Shown: positions 53,548 to 62,096 of the stretch, piece by piece | How positions within the stretch are numbered: the stretch's first letter is position 1 | Layout: each line of letters starts with the position of its first letter | Source: Aliiruegeria haliotis | GTDB lineage: Bacteria > Pseudomonadota > Alphaproteobacteria > Rhodobacterales > Rhodobacteraceae | NCBI RefSeq assembly: GCF_003003255.1 | Contig: NZ_PVTD01000001.1 | Location: 248,001 to 312,000, forward strand | Length of the DNA: 64,000 nt | Reading direction: 5' to 3' | The notes under the pieces: generated by a model | Database searches by the model: none | What the model was told of the DNA's origin: nothing | The model's input: the letters and a program-made list of their open reading frames with translations, nothing else | Program-made: the position numbers and the translations under genes

Positions 53548-54600
53548 GTGGCCAACCTCGCGCTTCGCAAGCTTGTCCAGACCTACGACAAGGTGACCGT
53601 GCTGCACGGGATCGACCTGGAGATCGGGGATGGAGAATTCGTTGTCCTCGTCGGCCCGTCCGGCTGCGGCAAGTCCACCACGCTGCGCCTTATCGCAGGG
53701 CTGGAGGAGGCGACCTCCGGCGACATCGAGATCGGCGGCCGGGTGGTCAACCACCTGGAGCCCAAGGAACGCGACATCGCGATGGTGTTCCAGAATTACG
53801 CGATCTACCCGCATATGACCGTGCGCCGGAACATCGGTTTCGGGCTGCGCTCCTCCACGCTTTCGCGGCCGGAGAAGGACGCGCGGATCGAGGAGGTGGC
53901 GAAGATCCTGGACATGCAGGACCTTCTGGCGCGCAAGCCCAGCCAGCTTTCGGGCGGGCAGCGGCAGCGGGTCGCGATCGGGCGGGCCATGGTGCGCGAC
54001 CCGGCGGTGTTCCTCTTTGACGAGCCGCTCAGCAACCTTGACGCCCAGCTTCGCACGCAGATGCGGCTGGAGATCAAGAAGCTCCACCAACGTGTTGGAA
54101 CCACGATTGTTTTCGTGACCCACGACCAGGTGGAGGCGATGACCATGGCGGACCGGATCGTGATCATGAAGGATGGCGTGATCCAGCAGGTGGGCACCCC
54201 GGCGGAGGTCTACCATGCCCCCGCAAACACCTTCGTCGCGACGTTTATCGGCGCGCCGTCGATGAACATGCTCCCTGCAGTCGGCACCGACGAGGGGATC
54301 CGGCTGGCGAGCGGGCAGGAGGTCGCCCTTGAGCGCGGCCCCGGAGCCGGACGCGGCGTCACGCTCGGCGTGCGCCCGGACGACCTGCACGAGGGCAAGG
54401 GCGTGCCTATTCTGGGCGGAACAGTGGCCGTGCGTGAGCCACTGGGGCCGGAGACGCTGATCTATGTCGATGTCGACGGCAGCGAGGTGATTGCCAAGGC
54501 CGACGGGCGCGTCCCGCCCGAGGTCGGCGCGCGGGTGGAACTCTGCGCGCGGCCCGAGGATCTGCATGTCTTCGACGCCACCACGGGGGAGGCCATCTGA
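53548..54600 (+). CDS. Sugar ABC transporter ATPase (UgpC/MalK type)
   Basis: A 350-residue ATPase: Walker A GPSGCGKST, Q-loop MVFQNYAIYPHMTV, signature LSGGQRQRVAIGRA, Walker B VFLFDEPLSNLDA, H-loop VTHDQVEAM, and a C-terminal MalK-like TOBE domain (GVRPDDLHEG, CARPEDLHVFD). The start is GTG at 53548, with GGAG 8 nt upstream inside the end of the lyase gene. It is separated from its permeases by two enzyme genes, an order that ties those enzymes to transport. Confidence 0.92.
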   Translation: MANLALRKLVQTYDKVTVLHGIDLEIGDGEFVVLVGPSGCGKSTTLRLIAGLEEATSGDIEIGGRVVNHLEPKERDIAMVFQNYAIYPHMTVRRNIGFGLRSSTLSRPEKDARIEEVAKILDMQDLLARKPSQLSGGQRQRVAIGRAMVRDPAVFLFDEPLSNLDAQLRTQMRLEIKKLHQRVGTTIVFVTHDQVEAMTMADRIVIMKDGVIQQVGTPAEVYHAPANTFVATFIGAPSMNMLPAVGTDEGIRLASGQEVALERGPGAGRGVTLGVRPDDLHEGKGVPILGGTVAVREPLGPETLIYVDVDGSEVIAKADGRVPPEVGARVELCARPEDLHVFDATTGEAI

Positions 54601-55517
54601 TGCCGGAGCCCGATCGCCCGCAAGCCGTGCTCTGCGTCGGGCGGGTTTATTGCGACGTGATCCTCTCCGGTCTCGACCGGATGCCCAGCCCCGGGACAGA
54701 AATCTACGCGGACGGGGTCGCGCTGCGGGCTGGCGGCGGGGCCTATATCACTGCGGCCTATCTGGCTGCGCTCGGACGACCCGTCTGTCTTGCCGCGCAG
54801 CTACCCTCCGGCCCGCTCGGGGCGCTGGTGCGGGCGGAGATCGACGGCGCAGGGCTGGATGCATCGCTTTGTGCATCGGCAGAGAGTGAGGATCCGCAAC
54901 TTACCGTCGCGCTGGTGGACAGCAGCGACCGCGCCTTCGTCACCCGAAGGGTCGGCGCGGCGGTTCCCGACGTCTCGGACACGGCACTCCGGCGGCTCGG
55001 GATCGGCCACCTGCATATCGGCGAACTTGCGACACTGGCGGAGCAGCCCGGTCTGCTCGACATGGCCCGGCGGAACGGCCTGACGGTGTCGCTCGACTGC
55101 GGCTGGGACGAGTCGCTGAACGCAGAGGTGGCGCCGCTGATCGGGGCGGTGGACCTGTTCCTGCCCAACGAATCGGAAGAACACTGGCTTTCCGGGCTCG
55201 GCGCCGCGCCCTCCGGCGATGCGGCCCCGCTCACCGTGGTGAAATGCGGCGGTGACGGTTCCCGCGCCAGCCGGGATGGACAGCGGATCGAGGTGACGGC
55301 CGAGCCGGTCGAGGTCCTCGACACGACCGGCGCCGGCGATGCGTTCAACGCCGGTTTCCTGCACCGCTGGCTTTCCGGCGACCCGCTGGAGGCCTGCCTT
55401 GCCGCCGGCAACCGCTGCGGCGCCGTGGCCGTCGGTGCCGTGGGTGGGTTCAACGCATCCCGTGCCCGCCGGATTCTCGCACCCGCGACGCCTGGGGGAC
55501 TTGCAGCCGCCCGGTGA
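54600..55517 (+). CDS. PfkB-family carbohydrate kinase
   Basis: A 305-residue ribokinase-fold sugar kinase. It has LRAGGGAYITAAYLAALG near the N-terminus (PfkB signature 1 region) and the anion-hole/catalytic motif DTTGAGDAFNAGF near 241-253 (PfkB signature 2). It would phosphorylate the sugar or keto-sugar-acid intermediate of the pathway; 2-keto-3-deoxy acid kinases belong here. Its ATG shares one base with the ATPase stop (TGATG), so translation is coupled. Confidence 0.88.
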   Translation: MPEPDRPQAVLCVGRVYCDVILSGLDRMPSPGTEIYADGVALRAGGGAYITAAYLAALGRPVCLAAQLPSGPLGALVRAEIDGAGLDASLCASAESEDPQLTVALVDSSDRAFVTRRVGAAVPDVSDTALRRLGIGHLHIGELATLAEQPGLLDMARRNGLTVSLDCGWDESLNAEVAPLIGAVDLFLPNESEEHWLSGLGAAPSGDAAPLTVVKCGGDGSRASRDGQRIEVTAEPVEVLDTTGAGDAFNAGFLHRWLSGDPLEACLAAGNRCGAVAVGAVGGFNASRARRILAPATPGGLAAAR

Positions 55518-55535
55518 TGGCGCGACAAGGTGCGC

Positions 55536-57065
55536 ATGATCCAGAAAACGCCCCCGCCCGCCATCCGTATGAACGAAATCGACACCGTCGCCGTCGCGCT
55601 GAAGAAGCTGCCGGCGGGAGAGGTCGCGGCAGGGGTGACCACCGTCGAAGAGGTGCCGCGCGGGCACAAGATCGCGCTGGTGGAGCATGCCTCGGGCGAT
55701 CCGATCCGCAAGTACGGCCAGGTGATCGGTTTCGCCTCGGCGGCGATCCCGGCGGGCAGCCATGTTCACGTTCAGAATTGCAGCTACCGGGCGGATTTCG
55801 ACCGTGACCTGTCGCCGGGCGCGGATGCGGTGCCGACCGAGTTCGTGCCCGAGGCCGAACGCGCGACCTTCCGCGGCTATGTCCGGGACAGCGGTCGTGT
55901 TGGAACGCGGAACTACATCGGCGTCGTCTCCTCCGTGAATTGCTCGGCGACGGCGGCGCGCATGATCGCGGGACATTTCACGCCGGAGCGGCTGGCGGAG
56001 TATCCCAACGTGGATGGCGTTGTCGCCTTCACCCATGGCACCGGCTGCGGCATGGCGATGGGCGGCGAGGGCTACGCCATCCTGCAACGCACGCTGGCGG
56101 GATATGCCACCCATCCCAACCTTGCCGGTGTCGTGATGATCGGGCTGGGCTGCGAGATGGCCCAGATCAGCCTGATGATGGAGCTGCACGGGTTGAAGGA
56201 AGGCCCGGGCTTCCAGCGGCTGGTGATGCAGGAGCTGGGCGGCACCCGGAAGGCCGTTGCGGAGGGCATCGCCCGGATCGAGGCGATGCTGCCGGCAGCG
56301 AACCGGATCGAACGGCAGGAGGTCGGGGCAGAGCACCTGTCGCTGGCGCTGCAATGTGGCGGCTCGGACGGCTATTCGGGCATCACGGCGAACCCGGCGC
56401 TTGGTGTGACCGCAGACCTGCTTGTGCGCCATGGCGGCACCGCGATCCTGGCGGAGACACCCGAGATCTACGGCGCCGAGCATCTGCTGACCCGGCGCGC
56501 GGTCAGCGGCGCGGTGGCCGACAAGCTGCTGGAGCGCCTCCACTGGTGGGAGGGCTACACGGAGCGCAACCACGGTTCGATGGACAACAACCCGTCGCCC
56601 GGGAACAAGGCCGGTGGCCTGACCACCATCCTGGAGAAGTCGCTTGGCGCGGTGGCCAAGGGTGGCACCACCAACCTGACCGGTGTCTATGAATATGGGG
56701 AGCGGGTGACCGAACGCGGTTTCGTCTTCATGGACAGCCCCGGCTACGACCCGGCCTCGGTCACGGGACAGGTGGCCTCCGGGGCGAACCTTGTGTGTTT
56801 CACCACCGGGCGCGGCTCGGCCTTCGGGTTCAAGCCGGTGCCCTCGGTGAAGCTGGCCACGAACTCGGAGATGTATGCGCGCATGTCCGACGACATGGAC
56901 ATGAACTGCGGCGTGGTGATCTCCGAAGGGGTCCCGGTCGAGGAGATGGGCGCCCGGATCTTCGCGCGGCTGCTGGAGGTCGCCTCCGGCGACCGCTCCC
57001 GGAGCGAGGAGTTGGGCTATGGCGAAAACGAATTCACGCCCTGGCTGGTCGGCGCGGTGATGTGA
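55536..57065 (+). CDS. UxaA/GarD-family sugar-acid dehydratase
   Basis: A 509-residue altronate-dehydratase-family enzyme with both halves in one chain: an N-terminal SAF-like domain (KIALVEHASGDPIRKYGQVIG) and the large catalytic domain (YVRDSGRVGTRNYIGVVSSVNCS, THGTGCGMA, ALQCGGSDGYSGITANPALG, NHGSMDNNPSPGNKAGG). Conserved cysteines for the metal site are present. Family members dehydrate altronate, galactarate or related aldonic and aldaric acids to 2-keto-3-deoxy acids. The kinase just upstream would act on such a product. I use the ATG at 55536, preceded by AAGG; a GTG two codons earlier is possible. Last gene of the operon. Confidence 0.88.
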   Translation: MIQKTPPPAIRMNEIDTVAVALKKLPAGEVAAGVTTVEEVPRGHKIALVEHASGDPIRKYGQVIGFASAAIPAGSHVHVQNCSYRADFDRDLSPGADAVPTEFVPEAERATFRGYVRDSGRVGTRNYIGVVSSVNCSATAARMIAGHFTPERLAEYPNVDGVVAFTHGTGCGMAMGGEGYAILQRTLAGYATHPNLAGVVMIGLGCEMAQISLMMELHGLKEGPGFQRLVMQELGGTRKAVAEGIARIEAMLPAANRIERQEVGAEHLSLALQCGGSDGYSGITANPALGVTADLLVRHGGTAILAETPEIYGAEHLLTRRAVSGAVADKLLERLHWWEGYTERNHGSMDNNPSPGNKAGGLTTILEKSLGAVAKGGTTNLTGVYEYGERVTERGFVFMDSPGYDPASVTGQVASGANLVCFTTGRGSAFGFKPVPSVKLATNSEMYARMSDDMDMNCGVVISEGVPVEEMGARIFARLLEVASGDRSRSEELGYGENEFTPWLVGAVM

Positions 57066-57086
57066 CGACTGCGCGGTGCAGGCGGG

Positions 57087-57347
57087 TCACAAGTATTTCG
57101 AGATTTCGCGAAACTCGCCGATGAGGTCCCCGGGGGCCTCATGGCTGGCGACATCCGCGAGGCAATGGTCGATGTGATCGTGAATCAGGGTCTTCTTGGC
57201 CTGGTTGACGGCCTTTTCCACCGCGTGGAGCTGCTGGGCAATGTCGGCACAGGGCCGCCCCTCTTCGATCATCGCGATGATCTTGCGGAGATGTCCGTCG
57301 GACCGTTTGAGGCGCTTGACGATGGCGGGATGGGAGGCATGGGACAT
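57087..57347 (-). CDS. CsoR/NreA-type metal-sensing repressor
   Basis: An 86-residue all-helical regulator of the CsoR/RcnR family. The C-H-C metal set is present with the family spacing: Cys33 (EEGRPCADI), His58 and Cys62 (HDHIDHCL). It opens SHASHPAIVKRLKRSDGHL, as in NreA-like members that sense nickel, cobalt or copper. Metal binding releases DNA. It lies downstream of, and on the same strand as, the cbiKMLQO cobalt genes, about 525 bases after cbiO, so it may respond to the metal they import. A start six codons upstream (57365) is possible. Confidence 0.83.
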   Translation of the reverse strand: MSHASHPAIVKRLKRSDGHLRKIIAMIEEGRPCADIAQQLHAVEKAVNQAKKTLIHDHIDHCLADVASHEAPGDLIGEFREISKYL

Positions 57348-57872
57348 CCTCTCGTCATGGCCCATGCACCGGGGCCTGTCCATGAAAAGATGACCGGGGA
57401 AGGGGCGGGGCATCTGGCCGTCCGACTGTCGGCATGCGGGACCGTTGGCACCAGGCGCGCCGGTCGGGGACGTCCCCGCTAGGAAAACGGCGGAGTTTGG
57501 CGTGCAGACCACAACCGGCGACGATGCCGCGCCCCCGCGCGAACCCGCGCAAGGGTTTTCGGGGGAGGTCATTTTGGGTGAATAGCTGGCCTCAACCGGC
57601 GCCGCTTCCCACAGCGCACTCCCGCCAAGGGGCCACGGGATGGGACGTCCGGCGCGCGTGGCAACGACGGCACTGGCGGGGGGCAAACTGAGAAAAGCAT
57701 CCCGATTGCCAATGGTGCCGCCGCAGCGTCTTTGCGCGGTGTCCCCGGTCAGGAGGCATTGCCCGGTGCCGTCCTCGCGCCCCCCGCGCGCGAAGCGCGC
57801 CCGGCCCAACAGGCTGGGGCGCGGCAGCGCCCATCCTGGCGGGAGCGCCCCGGCCTACGTGGCACCGGTCTT
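57348..57872. other. Intergenic region between cbiO and the metal sensor
   Basis: About 525 GC-rich bases. The minus-strand frame is open through much of it but the sequence is not protein-like. I looked for a second cobalamin riboswitch and for a metal-efflux gene fragment and saw neither. It should contain the csoR promoter and operator. Confidence 0.4.
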
Positions 57873-58553
57873 TCAGTGGTCGACCGCGTGGCGACAAGTC
57901 GGGTCCGGTTCCACCAGGGAACCGGCCTGAAGGCGCAGGCTGCGGGTGCCCAGGCGGCTGCGGAAATGCGGGTCGTGACTGACGATCACCATCGCCTGCG
58001 GCTGGGCCAGCAGTATCTGCACCAGCCGCGCCTCGTTTTCTTCGTCGAGCGCATTGGTCGGCTCGTCCAGCAACAGCACGTCGGGGTCCATCGCCAGCAC
58101 CGTGGCGAGCGTCACGAGGCGCTTTTCACCGCCAGAGAGCCTGTGCGTGATCCGGTCGCGCAAATGCATGAGGTCCAGCCGCGAGAGCACATCCTCGACA
58201 ATCGCCATCGCCGCGTCCCGGCTGGCGCCAAGGTTGAGCGGGCCGAAGGCGATGTCCTCGGCGACGGTCGGGCAGAAAAGCTGATCGTCCGCGTCCTGGA
58301 ACACCAGGCCTGCGCGGCGGCGCACCTCGTGAAAGTCCTCCTCTGCCTCGCGCCGCTGGCCGAAGGCCGTCACCTCTCCCGCGCTGGGGCGCAGCAGGCC
58401 GACCATGATCCGCAGCAATGTCGACTTGCCCGCACCGTTGTGCCCGGTGATGCACAGCCGCTCGCCGGGCTCCAGCACGAGGCCGGCGCCATGCAGGATC
58501 GGCGGGTGATGCGGGTAGCCGAAATGGATGCCGGACAGCTCAAACAGCGCCAA
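57873..58553 (-). CDS. cbiO: Cobalt ECF transporter ATPase
   Basis: ATPase of the energy-coupling-factor cobalt importer, 226 residues: Walker A GHNGAGKST, Q-loop LVFQDADDQLFCPTV, signature LSGGEKRLVTLAT, Walker B VLLLDEPTNALDE, H-loop SHDPHF. DADDQLF is typical of ECF A-components. It overlaps cbiQ by 14 bases and is the last gene of the cobalamin-riboswitch-controlled operon. A single ATPase gene implies a CbiO homodimer. Confidence 0.92.
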   Translation of the reverse strand: MALFELSGIHFGYPHHPPILHGAGLVLEPGERLCITGHNGAGKSTLLRIMVGLLRPSAGEVTAFGQRREAEEDFHEVRRRAGLVFQDADDQLFCPTVAEDIAFGPLNLGASRDAAMAIVEDVLSRLDLMHLRDRITHRLSGGEKRLVTLATVLAMDPDVLLLDEPTNALDEENEARLVQILLAQPQAMVIVSHDPHFRSRLGTRSLRLQAGSLVEPDPTCRHAVDH

Positions 58554-59334
58554 GGGAGACCTCCGCGATCACGAGGGATACCAGCAGCAGGGCGATCCCG
58601 GCCGCGAAGACCGCATCGCGGGCGCCGTAGGCGTGCCGGTCGAGCAGCGTGATCCGGCCGGTGAACCCCCGGCACTTCATCGCCCCGAGTATGCGTTCTG
58701 AGCGTTCCATCGACCGCACCAGCATCATGCCGACAAGGTAGCCGAAGCTGCGGTAGCTGTGCCAACTGGTTGCAGGCCGGAAGCCGCGTGCCTTCATCGC
58801 CTGCCGTAGCCGCAGGTACTCCTCCCGCAGCACGTCGATGTAGCGCACGGTGAACATCAGCAGATGCACCAGCGTTTCGGGCACTTTCAGACCGTGCAGT
58901 GCGTGGCCGAGCGTGACCGGCTCCATCGTGCCCACAAGCGCCATCAGGGCCAGGATCACGGCATTTGCCTTCAACCCGATCTCCACGGCTTGCCAGAGCC
59001 CTTCCCAGGATGCCGTCAGGCCCATCACGGTGAACATCGGCTCGCCGGGCACGGTGAAGGGAAGCAGCACGAGAATGAACAGGATGAAACTGTCCATCGT
59101 CGCCATGCGCTTGAGCGTGCGGCGGGCGGGCAGGCGGGAGTTCACCAGCAGCAGCAGCGCCATCAGGACCCCGCCGATCAGCACCGGAAAGCTATCGCAG
59201 GCGACGATGGTGATGGCGAAGGCGAGCGCGGCGAGGATGCGGGCACGGGGATCGATCCGTCCCAGCCAGCTCAGTTGCTCTCGCCCGCCGGTCTGGTTCA
59301 GCGGCTTGTCGAGCGTCGTGAAGACCGGGCTCAT
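58540..59334 (-). CDS. cbiQ: Cobalt ECF transporter transmembrane coupling protein
   Basis: EcfT-type coupling protein, 264 residues with about five to six membrane helices. The two coupling helices that grip the ATPases carry the Ala-Arg-Gly signatures: MKARGF near 180 and MKCRGF near 215, the second with Cys for Ala. It overlaps cbiL by four bases upstream and cbiO by fourteen downstream. Confidence 0.9.
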   Translation of the reverse strand: MSPVFTTLDKPLNQTGGREQLSWLGRIDPRARILAALAFAITIVACDSFPVLIGGVLMALLLLVNSRLPARRTLKRMATMDSFILFILVLLPFTVPGEPMFTVMGLTASWEGLWQAVEIGLKANAVILALMALVGTMEPVTLGHALHGLKVPETLVHLLMFTVRYIDVLREEYLRLRQAMKARGFRPATSWHSYRSFGYLVGMMLVRSMERSERILGAMKCRGFTGRITLLDRHAYGARDAVFAAGIALLLVSLVIAEVSLGAV

Positions 59335-60137
59335 GCGCTGGCCTCCTTCAGCTTGCGCCGTGCCGCAAGGTAGAAGCCGATCCCGAACAGACCGACGATA
59401 TAGCCGATCCCGCCAAGGATCGATTGCAGGTCGTTCTTCTCCTTGTAGGCGGCGATCTCCTTGCGCAACGGGCGGGTCTCGTCGCGGACGATCTTCGCGA
59501 TGGCGGCTTTCTCGTCGTCGGTGAGCGCGGCGACGCTGATTGTGGGCGCATAGGCGATACCGGCCGCGGCGCCGGCAGCGGGCGCTGTGCCGCCCTCTGC
59601 CGGCGTGCTGTCAAAGGCGATGGTCGCGCCGGCTGCGGGCGTGTCCGGGCCGGTGGCCTTGCCGACGATTTCCGCGACATCCTCCGCGATCATGGTGATC
59701 TCTGCCACGTGGCCTGCGCCAAGATCGGCGCGGAAGATGTGGGCGACCGGCTCGGTCGGCTGGAAGAGGAAGAACCCCTCTCCGTCGGTCCAGGCCTCGC
59801 CCAGCTTTGCGCCGTCGCTGTCAAAGACTTCCACGAGCGTGTTGGCGGCCATCTCCCCGTTGGACAATCCGACCTCTCCTTCGATGGCCGTGCCCGACGG
59901 AAAGACGGAGGCGATGACCTTGTGCGCCATCGCCGGCAGGGGCGCGCAGGCGATGGCAATGGCGAGGATCGCAGGCGCGGCCCCTTTCAGGGCGCCGGCA
60001 AGGGCGGCGCCGCGCGGTGGGGTCGGCGACCCGCCGGAAGGCCCGCGCAACGCCGACCCGGCACGGCGTCTACGGTCAGGGAATGCAGGGGCGAAACCGC
60101 CGGGGCCGGTGGTGGGGCCGGGGATTGGTCGGGTCAT
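59331..60137 (-). CDS. cbiL: Cobalt ECF transporter accessory protein (CbiL/NikL-like)
   Basis: A 268-residue protein with an unusually long basic, Pro/Gly-rich N-terminus before a hydrophobic export segment (AAPAILAIAIACAPLPAMAHK), a periplasmic beta-sandwich domain (about 72-190), a helical region and one C-terminal membrane helix (GGIGYIVGLFGIGFYLAA) with a basic end. This is the plan of the CbiL/NikL subunits that assist CbiM or NikM. The first His after signal cleavage (AHKV) may bind metal. ATGA overlap with cbiM supports the long start; a shorter internal start cannot be excluded. Confidence 0.8.
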   Translation of the reverse strand: MTRPIPGPTTGPGGFAPAFPDRRRRAGSALRGPSGGSPTPPRGAALAGALKGAAPAILAIAIACAPLPAMAHKVIASVFPSGTAIEGEVGLSNGEMAANTLVEVFDSDGAKLGEAWTDGEGFFLFQPTEPVAHIFRADLGAGHVAEITMIAEDVAEIVGKATGPDTPAAGATIAFDSTPAEGGTAPAAGAAAGIAYAPTISVAALTDDEKAAIAKIVRDETRPLRKEIAAYKEKNDLQSILGGIGYIVGLFGIGFYLAARRKLKEASA

Positions 60138-60751
60138 GTGCGGGCTCCCGCAATATTGTCGAACAGCTCGGGCTTCACCTGCTTGGCGAGGTACACCGCG
60201 GCGCCGGTCAGCAACGCCTCGATTGCCATGACCGGGATGTGGGCAAGGAAAACGAGCCTGGCGGCCGGGATGAACTCGTCGCCGGTCAGCGTCAGCGCGA
60301 GGGCCACGAACAGAGTCGTCAGCGCGATCGCCAGCGCACCGCCGATGGCCCCCCAGACCGCCGCACCCTTGAGCGAGGCGGTCTGGATGCGGCGCCCGAG
60401 GGCCAGACCGACGAGGACCGCCGGTCCGGCGATGATCACCGTGTTCACACCCAGCACCGTCAACCCGCCGAAGCCGAAGAAGACCGCCTGCAACAGCAGA
60501 CCCACGAAGAGCGCGGGGAACGCCGCCCAGCCAAGCACCAGCCCGGCCAGCCCGTTCAGCACGAGGTGCACCGACGACGGCCCGATCGGAACGTGGATCA
60601 GCGAGGCGACGAAGAAGGCGGCCGAGAGCATGCCCGCGACCGGGATCTTCTCCATCGGCAGGTGCCGGAGCCCCTGCGCCAGCCCGCCGACGGCAAGCAC
60701 GGCGCCGCCGATCACGACCGGGTTGGACAGGGCTCCGTCAACGATGTGCAT
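60134..60751 (-). CDS. cbiM: Cobalt ECF transporter substrate-binding subunit
   Basis: Membrane S-component that selects Co2+ (or Ni2+). The 205-residue protein starts MHIVDGALS; the N-terminal Met-His (residues 1-2) and a later His (SVHLVLNG) form the square-planar metal site of CbiM/NikM. About six to seven hydrophobic helices follow. The cobalamin riboswitch upstream favours cobalt. Six bases separate it from cbiK, and it overlaps cbiL by ATGA. Confidence 0.93.
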   Translation of the reverse strand: MHIVDGALSNPVVIGGAVLAVGGLAQGLRHLPMEKIPVAGMLSAAFFVASLIHVPIGPSSVHLVLNGLAGLVLGWAAFPALFVGLLLQAVFFGFGGLTVLGVNTVIIAGPAVLVGLALGRRIQTASLKGAAVWGAIGGALAIALTTLFVALALTLTGDEFIPAARLVFLAHIPVMAIEALLTGAAVYLAKQVKPELFDNIAGART

Positions 60752-60757
60752 AGGTGC

Positions 60758-61549
60758 CTACTCCATGTCCCAGGCGCGGATCCAGATCACTGCGTCCTGG
60801 CTCAGTTCCTTGCCCTCGAACTCGGTCTGCGGACCGGTGCCGAGCGCGGCGAACCCCCAGTGACCGGCGCGCGGGATGCCGAAGGTGAAATAGCCATTGG
60901 CATCCGAAATCGCGACGATCATTCCGCCGGGCATGGGGGCTGCGGTGGCCGGTTTCGGCGCGTTGCTCTCCATGTCCGGTTCGGCGGCCATGAACTCGAT
61001 CTCGATCTCCGCACCGGCGACCGGCTTGCCTTCGGACAGGACCTGTCCGGTGAAGGTCGAGCCCACCACCACGTTGGTTGGCTTGACCAGCGGCAGGATC
61101 TCTGTCGCCAGCCCTTGCGGCTGGTCCCAGTCGGTCGGCATCTCGTTGCGGTTCAGGTAGGATTTGGTGAGCTGCTGGATGTAGATATCCTCGCTCTCCT
61201 CGAAATACGGCGCCGGCACCACGACGAGCACGTAGTCGCCCGAACGTTTCACAGGGACCGATGTCTCATAGGCCGCGGCCGCGTTCGAGGTGCCGGTGAA
61301 GGTGATCGGCGCGAGGCGGTCCATCAGGTCGATCCGGTCACCGCGGTGCACGGCAAACACCTCCTGCGGTTCGCCCATGTCCATGACGTGGCCATTCTCG
61401 AACGGGTGCCAGAAGATCAGCTTGACCGGGATGTCGCCCGGCGTCTCGATCAACGTGTCGGCGGTGTAGGCCAACTGGAAGTGGGCCTGTGCGGCTCCTG
61501 CCAGGCCAAGGCTGGCCACGGTGGCCAGAAGCAGGTTTCGTATGGTCAT
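60758..61549 (-). CDS. cbiK: Periplasmic DUF4198 metal-import accessory protein (CbiK/NikK-like)
   Basis: A 263-residue exported protein with signal peptide (to GAAQAHFQ) and DUF4198 domain. The mature protein begins HFQLAYTAD; an N-terminal His after cleavage is a known metal ligand in this group, and FWHPFENGH adds more histidines. It is the first gene after the riboswitch in the order cbiK-M-L-Q-O, as in NikKMLQO-type importers, where the protein is thought to capture metal in the periplasm. It is not related to the cobaltochelatase also called CbiK. Confidence 0.85.
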   Translation of the reverse strand: MTIRNLLLATVASLGLAGAAQAHFQLAYTADTLIETPGDIPVKLIFWHPFENGHVMDMGEPQEVFAVHRGDRIDLMDRLAPITFTGTSNAAAAYETSVPVKRSGDYVLVVVPAPYFEESEDIYIQQLTKSYLNRNEMPTDWDQPQGLATEILPLVKPTNVVVGSTFTGQVLSEGKPVAGAEIEIEFMAAEPDMESNAPKPATAAPMPGGMIVAISDANGYFTFGIPRAGHWGFAALGTGPQTEFEGKELSQDAVIWIRAWDME

Positions 61550-61705
61550 ACGTCGTCTCTCTCAAAATGCCGCAGTGCGGCGGATCTGAAAGGACGGACG
61601 GGGAGAGTTGGCTCGAAATGGGGGGACAACGTCCGGGGCCCGCTTCGCGCCCGACGCACACCCCGGCGTCCGGTGGAAACCATGGGGTACGCCCCATGTG
61701 GCCTC

Positions 61706-61866
61706 GGCAGGTCTCCTGGCTCGCGGGTCACGGCTCGGCCGGCCTTCCCGGGGGCACCTTGACGGCGGCCCCAGTGGCATTATCGGCTTCGCTCTCCGCT
61801 CACAGTTGCGGGGGCAGCCACGGTTTCGGTCCCTGATGGGTACGCCACACCGTGTTCCCTTTTTAA
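61706..61866 (-). promoter_or_regulatory. Cobalamin riboswitch upstream of cbiKMLQO
   Basis: Read on the minus strand, the region has the cobalamin element's conserved blocks in order: GGGAACACGGTG, then GGCTGCCCCCGCAACTGTGA, then GCGAAGCCGATAATGCCACTG, GGGAAGGCCGG and the B12 box GCCAGGAGACCTGCC at 61720-61706. It ends about 155 bases before cbiK. Adenosylcobalamin binding should shut off cobalt import when B12 is plentiful. Confidence 0.93.
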
Positions 61867-62096
61867 TTCCCCGTCGCTTGCATCCGCCGGGGAAACCGAA
61901 GATGCCCCTTCATTTCGCGCGCGCCGCGCGATGTCAATCTCCGTCATTGGCCGCGGGGCGTGGCCAATTGGCCGTGTGCTGTCCGTTGCCTGACGGGCAA
62001 GCACGGGCGATGGACCCGCGGATCCGCATGTCACGCATTGACGGGGCTGCGAAATCCGTTCGATGCTGGCGCCGAGCAAAGGAGAGAAGACCTGCC

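Noticed and set aside
57087-57347. RcnR or FrmR identity for the CsoR-family gene
   Set aside because: The Cys33-His58-Cys62 pattern is the C-H-C set of CsoR/NreA-like members; the RcnR (H-C-H-H) and FrmR patterns do not fit.
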